Source: Andrena cerasifolii (taxonomy: Eukaryota; Arthropoda; Insecta; Hymenoptera; Andrenidae). Taken from it: 64,000 nucleotides of DNA. This document shows, piece by piece, positions 57,681-64,000 of this stretch. Numbering within the stretch: the stretch's first letter is position 1; each line of letters begins with the position of its first letter. The position numbers were made by a program, and so were the translations under genes. Location: assembly GCF_050908995.1 (NCBI RefSeq), contig NC_135118.1:22701501-22765500 (forward strand), written 5' to 3'. The notes beneath the pieces were generated by a model. The model saw only the letters and a program-made list of their open reading frames with translations. It was not told where the DNA came from and did not search any database.

Positions 57681-60600
57681 TAACTGCTCTTTGCATGCGC
57701 CACATAACCCCAATTACTTTTTCTTGCCGGTCACAACTATTACATCTATCACTATTTTAGCCAGTCGACATTTAAAAAAGAGGTTGACCGTAACCTCAGT
57801 CTACCTTTTGTAGCCTATAAATCCAGAAAAACACAGAAGGAAGCGATATGGCGCTATTCATTCAACTGTTTGGCTTCTAGAGTAGCAATTGATCTGCACT
57901 TTAACGCATTTCTAGTTATAGAGTCTGAAATATAGCAGCTGTACCAACTCCCCCGCCGTACCGACACCCCGGATTTATCTTATCCCGATTTAAACCGTTG
58001 TAACGTTAAGAATTGAAGCATATACGCTCGAAAAGGTATCAGAAGTGGCCAGTTTCAATCTCGCTAGAATCCATCATCCCGTCTGCTGTTTCCCTGCGTC
58101 GCTTCAACGCCTGGAACTGCGTTCGAGCACCACCAACTCGACGGAAGTCCGTTAGAAAAGAGGGAAAATCACAGGTTAACGAGCCGGCCGATCAATCTAC
58201 CAATGCGCGGAGGATCGCCTCGGTAACCAATTCATTAAACGTCTCCCTGATGTGTCCGGTATACAGCCCCGCCGTTCGTGCGAGCTTCTCGCTTTCGCTT
58301 ACATAGCCCGTCGAGGATCCCAAATGATGGATATATTACCGTCATTTGTATTATTATCGTCAGCAACAAGCGTCGCCGATAAATTACTAGTAACTGGCCG
58401 ACAATGTCGTCGTTATCGTCGCCTCTAATTTAAACGTTATTAACCTTTGCGTCCGCCTCGTCCCTCGGACGACTTAACGATGACAGGTTGAGAGATACGG
58501 ACAAGCGGGCCATGACAGTGATCGAGTCGGCGCGGGGAACACCTTTCGATAGGTATCGAGTGTTAACGAAGTCAATAGGGCAAAGCCTGTCCTGGGCCTG
58601 GGACAGGACAATAACCGATGTATATACGTCCGTCTGTTCGTTCGCTGACCGTCACGTCCTCCAATGGGATGCCTGCTGTCAGTGCGAGGAGCAGGTGCGA
58701 CCGTGACTTGCCTTCTCCCCCTGTCCACGTACGTACGTATAATTACGCTTGCGCGTACCTACGTGTTCTACGTACTCCTGTTCTATCTATCACGCGTGTT
58801 CTAGCCTCATCTAGCACGCCCTACGCTCGCCAGCTACAGGCAGGTACATACGAGCGGCTATGTGTTACGCTATGGCCACATACCGGGCCATGTACAATAT
58901 CGTTCGTGATTACTCCAACGTGGCTGCGTGATGGCAATTGCCTGGGTTAGGTGCATTCTCGATACGTATTTAATGGTTATTTTAGCCGAGGTGGAGCGTG
59001 GAGGCTATCAGAGGGTGACGATGCTAGCTTTTGGTGGTGGTTTTCCGGGTATCAGAGTTTCTTCTTATTCCACGTGTATAGCAGAATGCTACCGAAGCTT
59101 CGGTAGCACTCTATGCGTGGACACTTCTACGACTACGCTCGTTATCAGCAGCGAATCCGATCCCTCCCTCCGCTCGTACAAACATAACGACAAAGAGCCG
59201 CATAGCTCGCAGGTATGCCCGGTATTTAAGCGTGACGCAGGAATAACCAACCCCTCCGTTCTCGGCCATCCGTAGCCTGCACTTACCAGTCGGCTCTCGG
59301 CCTTCCTGCCCGCGCAAACTATAGTCGTTGCGATTCGACCGCATCGCTGTACGAACGTGCAGCCGAGTCGCTCGATTTCTTTCTCATTTGTCCCGTAATG
59401 AACCGCGGAATAACTTACGCGGATGATTTATAGGTGGCTGCGTTCCGCGCGGTTTAGACGCCCGTGTCACGCTGCGAAATTAATACCTGCTCGTCCGCGG
59501 GGGGACCGAATGATACTTCGCAACAGAAATTATTAATTACTACCCACGAGCGCGGTACGGATACACGCGTATCGCACCCTCGTACGAGAAGAATGACACG
59601 GAGCGGAGGGCGGAAGGGCGAGAGGGACGGATCGAACATCTTCGTTTGGGCGTTGCGGCGGCAGAGTTGTTCGCGATGGTATGCATATATCATTTATGCA
59701 TGACACGCAGGTACAGTTTGCCCGTTTGTGCGCGCGATAGTGGACGCATCCATCTGCATACCCGCGGCGTGTTGGTATCGTATTATGGTCACTCCTCCGC
59801 GCGGCGAATAACGTTTTTCCTTTCATTTTGCTCTCGTTCCATATATATTCCGGCGTTACTTTGCATATTAAGCGAGCGAACTACTAAATATGTTAAAACG
59901 CGGCGCTAAGTATCCCGCGCTCAGCGAACGATTCATAAGCCGCGCTAATAGCCTGCGAACGATTTCACCGGGACTTGATTCTGTGGCTGATAGAAGTAAC
60001 GATCACATCCATTGCACAGGGCGATCGGTTTTCCGAACAAAAATTTGACGACCATCGCCGGATGTCGGTCTCTTAAGCATATCCTCTTTGGGTTTATAAC
60101 GAGCTCAGCATGCGAGGAAAATTGACTCGAGAAGCCTAGAAACCGTCGCTGACCACCTGTGCTCAGGTATGAAAGGAAGTAACAGGTAAAACTGAAAATT
60201 TCCCAGCTCCCAATACATGATTGCTGCTTTCGTGGCTAGCATTCAGAAGACTTGCCAGAGATATCTTCAATCACCTTTAAAAGCAACAAAGTGGGGCTAT
60301 GTTTCAGCCTGAACTTCCTGTCTGGGTCCCGTATTACGCTGCTTGCGTTTAACTTAAAAATTATACATCGAGACCCAAAATTAAGGGACAGGAGAGCAAG
60401 GCTGGGTTAGGGAGGCACTATAGGCAGTATTTGCGACGAAGAGGCAGTCATGAATCTCGCCTACGACCTCATCGATTGTTCGAGGAAGGGGCCATTCGCC
60501 TGCTATGCGGCGGAGCGTCTCGAAGGGCATCGTTCCCACCGGATTTATGTATCGCACGGGCGCGGAAACACGCGTCCCTTATCTTCTTTAATTCATTAAC

Positions 60601-62655
60601 CCGTCCGCAGGATCAGCGACTCCCGCAACGCCTCCATTAGTGCGTATATTCGCGTCAGTCTTTACACCGCATTCACGAGTCACGACAAGCCGGGGTTAAC
60701 GTTATGCAACGACCCCGCCGGCTATCTCCTTGCTTATATGTCCGTGCGCGTACCGCACTAATTCTCACACTAATTCTCGCACTAATTTACCCGTGATCCG
60801 GATACGCATTCGCATGCATCAAACCGTACATCGCTGGTGTACCCAACACGGACGAGAGGGATCGTGTATCCCTTCTGGTGCCGTGAACACAATACACCCT
60901 CGTGTGCGTGCCGCACACGCGCTAGCCACCTACACGCTCGCCATCGTGCGCGCGTAGATTGCCACGCGGATGATTTGAATCCTCTTGGACGCGATCGTGC
61001 ACGCTTCTGTCTGTCTGTACTGGGTGGTCCATTCGTCACGAACGGTTTTTCGCGCCGCGCCGCTTCACTCGTGTCTGATTACCCCTCCGTCGTGTGCGGG
61101 TTAGTCCGCGATCGCGCCACGCCATCGCGTGTCGCCCTGCACGGCCAGAAAGGATGATAATCGATGCCTTGGAATTTATGATCTTTAATAACGCCGTCCC
61201 GGAGCAAAGCTGACGGGATTATCGAGATCGTTCGGTTGCTGCTGGCCCAGGGTGGCGAGCGAGCGATTCGCGGAATGCTCTGATCGGAATCATTGAATCA
61301 TTGATGAATTCACTTGGGTAGTGTAATCGATATTTGTCCTGGCGCTCGCACTATTCGAAATAACGATCTGCAGCAGTTCTGGAATAATTAGACAGGGATA
61401 ATTTACTTCATACTCCAAGTGACAATTCTACTAGCATCCCTTCGGCTGGTCAAGCAACTGTACAGTACCGCGGTACATAAAATTCCAATTCGAAGTCTTG
61501 CACGTCAGCTAAACGGGTTAATAATTTCCTCAAACCAGACTGGGGCATTATGTAAATAAAAAGTTATTTAAATAACGCATCGAATAAAAGATACTTTATC
61601 TTCATCCGTTGGCGAGTACAGAATAAAATGTTTATCTCTTATTCGAACTGAACAATTTTTTATTCAAATACATTTTTGCCCATCTCTGCTGCAAACCCTC
61701 CATATTATTTGACTCGCGAGCACAGGGAGCGTGTGAGAGCTCGAGGACTAATATTTACGAGTCTGTTCCTTAATCATCACGACCGCGGGATTCATCTCCC
61801 CTCCGCGTCACTCCAAGCGTCCAAGCAGCATCGAAATTATTCATCGAGGACCGATGGTCTCACCCTTTACATTGCGGTTCAGCGTGTCATTTTCTATGCA
61901 TACGAAGGCGCGCACTTACACGCGGCCGGGTCCGTCACGTACAAGCTGACACGGTGGAGGAGCACGGGCGACACGCGAACACACGCTCGCGGATTCATGC
62001 GTCCAGAGAGATACGCATCGTCCACGATATTGTTGTCTTCCGATTACATCGGACAATGGGTCCATTTCCGGAAGCGGAGCGGAAATTGTACCACCCAGCA
62101 TGGGCGTGATGGTGTGTGCGGGTGGACGCAAGCGCGTTGCGCGGCGTCTTCGAGGGGAACGTAATTTTGGCCACCGCGGACGTCAGCCGAGGAGGAAACC
62201 GGAAATTGAATGGATCCGTCACCTGCGGGTGCGTGTTAATGTAACGAGCTCTGTTAATTGTCCGTGCCTTGAGAAGGTTCCTCTATTAAACGTTACAATA
62301 TTGCGCGCGGGTACTATAAACATGCGAATTCAATGGGGCAGTTGAAGCGAAACTCAGCGTAGAGGACGCCGCTGGTGCATGTACCTTCGCTGGCTGTTGA
62401 TTGCAAAATTAAAACGACAACGAAAGGAGTAAATTATAACATATAAAATATTTGAAAACTTTTTACACCAAAGTTGACTTCTAATATCTTTTATTTCTTT
62501 TGCCAGGTTTGACTTCTTTAAACCCTAGAAGATGCAAATTTATTTTTTATATCTTCATGATTAATAATAGCTAATGATAATAACAGTAATTATAGACACA
62601 CGCATTTATTGTAGCAATAGAAATTAAGAAGTAAAATAAGATAATTTAAATACAC
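57681..62655. other. noncoding, mostly CpG-rich, no gene seen
   Basis: About 5 kb of CpG-rich sequence with many short ORFs, none with a domain (the longest is 162 codons at 61676-62164). A perfect 22-bp palindrome lies at 59087-59108. An AT-rich stretch follows at about 62,430-62,650. Confidence 0.42.
59087..59108. repeat. perfect 22-bp palindrome
   Basis: TGCTACCGAAG is followed directly by its own reverse complement CTTCGGTAGCA with no loop. It could be a symmetric binding site or a chance feature. No flanking repeat or gene explains it. Confidence 0.85.
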
Positions 62656-62659
62656 TTAA

Positions 62660-62939
62660 CCCTTAACTGGTATCTTGGGGTCGCTCATCACCCCAGGCAC
62701 GCAAAGTTCGCTGCAAAATTTTTGGTTGTCTAAGCTTGTAAACTGTTTTTCTAATTAATTTTATAATAATAGTTTAACTTTCTAGGTTTCTATTATTTTA
62801 CACATTACCTAAGAACAAAATATTCATAGAGGTTGATGCAGGGTCGACTTTACAAATTTCTGTGTCCTTTTTTATTTGGGGTCTGCCACGACCCCGGTAT
62901 ACCAGCCACGTTTGCCAAAAACAGTATACCAGTTAAGGG
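62660..62939. mobile_element. TTAA-flanked MITE, piggyBac-like, copy 2 (280 bp)
   Basis: This is the same family as 12559-12838, in opposite orientation and of identical length. TTAA lies at 62656-62659 and 62940-62943. The termini are CCCTTAACTGGTAT and the complement of the same sequence, so here the 14-bp TIR is perfect. The hairpin near the right end, GGGGTC-TGCCAC-GACCCC (62878-62895), is intact; the one near the left end pairs only five bases. The interior aligns well with copy 1 and is noncoding. Confidence 0.92.
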
Positions 62940-62943
62940 TTAA

Positions 62944-64000
62944 AACACCGATGACAAGTGTCGCATGGTGGCGTGACGGGTGGGAAAAAGTTGCAGTCAG
63001 CTTCCCCATTGAAACGTGACGTACTTACGAGCTTACCAGCGATTGAAATATTCGGTTGGTCGAATGCTAGATAACGCACCGTAGACACCGCGGCATTGCC
63101 AAAGGAGGATGAAGGCAGTGATCACGGGGAGAGCAGAGTGTCCTGTTCGAGGCTTGTATTAGCTCGGCCAGGGCAGTGACGAGCTGTTAAACAACGAGGG
63201 CCTTTAGTCCCGGTGCAAAAAGTCGCGACACACGCGGAATGCGAGTTTTTCAGCTGTAGACAAAGGACCGCCTGCCGTCGGCGGCGGGCCTCCATGTTTG
63301 CATAATTTATTCTCATAAACTCGGAAGCTCGCGTTGGCCTTTAAACGAAATAAAGACATCGCCGCGGTCTTTTCTTTCGGCCCGGCGTACGTTTACGGAC
63401 ACGTAGCGCGCATAAAGTCTGCACGACCATCGGCCGCGTGCCATTTATTAGCAATTGTAATGAAATGCCTGTTGCAACGGGTAATTTAGAGTTTCTCTCT
63501 CGCAACATTGTGAACGGTTCGAGGCGGGCCTCGCGGTTTCTTTTCGCCAGCGTCTTCTTTACGGTTACGCTTGTTTACGGAGCGCACCGTCTAATGACAG
63601 TGCAAATAGTTTCTATTGAACCAGCGGATCCCCGGGGCGACCATCTTGCTTAGAATTTCCTGCGCGCTTTCGTGTATCCTGCGCCCCGCGAAGGCGCCTC
63701 GAAAGCGCAAATTTCCTGCCCGCTTATTTGCCATCCCATTAAAGCCAATGAAGGCGCGTCCTCTTATTTTGCCATGAAACTGTCTGCCTATGCGCCCCGG
63801 CCGTGTGTGTTCGTTGACCAAAGGTGCAAAGACCTTTGCATACGCGCGTTCCGCGCTCAGCCGATTGTTTAGCGCGCTTGGACGCGCGGCTGAAAGAAGC
63901 GTGACTCTCGCGGCATCGACGGACGCTATATCGATATTTCAGCGATAGATCTCGGGTCTTGAGTAATAGAACCAGCGTTAATTATCGACCCGCCTTGCGC
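62944..64000. other. noncoding, CpG-rich, no gene seen
   Basis: GC-rich sequence with short ORFs on both strands and no domain. No repeat or RNA gene was recognised up to the window edge. Confidence 0.42.

Overview
The window looks like nuclear DNA of an insect, most plausibly a hymenopteran (bee, ant or wasp). This is inferred from four things: GC-rich, CpG-rich stretches alternating sharply with AT-rich islands; no compact operon-like coding; decayed insect-type DNA transposons; and short exon-like segments with GT/AG borders. I could not confirm one complete host gene. Almost the whole 64 kb reads as intergenic or very long intronic DNA. The long ORFs in the GC-rich parts have skewed Arg/Ser/Pro composition and no recognisable domain, so I treat them as chance.

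What can be supported is mostly a collection of DNA transposons. (a) hAT: a 1,112-bp element at 34512-35623 with a perfect 8-bp target duplication (CCTAGAAG) and a broken transposase; and a 446-bp non-autonomous element at 20129-20574 with a perfect 8-bp duplication (ATTGAGAC), ~100-bp terminal inverted repeats (TIRs) and an internal 37-bp minisatellite. (b) Elements flanked by TTAA: two 280-bp copies of one family (12559-12838 and 62660-62939, opposite orientation), a 707-bp near-palindrome (39713-40419) and a 728-bp element (54393-55120). (c) TA-flanked elements: a 5'-truncated Tc1 (DD34E) transposase with its TIR (38233-39002), a MITE family in two copies (16362-16603, 28806-29036), and larger elements at 1931-2757 and 48755-49578. 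(d) Fold-back elements of unclear class: 1.3 kb at 23368-24657, 0.4 kb at 9346-9766, and a nested palindrome at 57171-57520.

Possible host coding is limited to weak candidates, all on the + strand except the last: a 48-nt exon with strong splice sites (18350-18397), an exon-like ORF ending at a donor (27398-27553), a 77-codon ORF with coding-like composition (37577-37810), a weaker 57-nt exon (4456-4512), and a 182-codon orphan ORF on the - strand (33114-33662) that is probably transposon-associated. If the + strand candidates are real they could belong to one large-intron gene, but nothing in the sequence links them.

Layout: 1-6.8 kb, noncoding with one TIR element; 6.8-7.4 kb, minisatellite and an old repeat; 7.4-17 kb, noncoding with three MITEs; 17.5-18.4 kb, a three-copy GTAATTA motif block and the 48-nt exon; 20-24.7 kb, hAT MITE and giant fold-back; 25-33 kb, noncoding with one candidate exon and a MITE; 33-40.4 kb, transposon-rich; 40.4-48.7 kb, GC- and purine-rich noncoding; 48.7-57.5 kb, MITEs in noncoding DNA; 57.5-64 kb, mainly CpG-rich noncoding with one TTAA MITE. 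No rRNA, tRNA, CRISPR or complete protein-coding gene was found.
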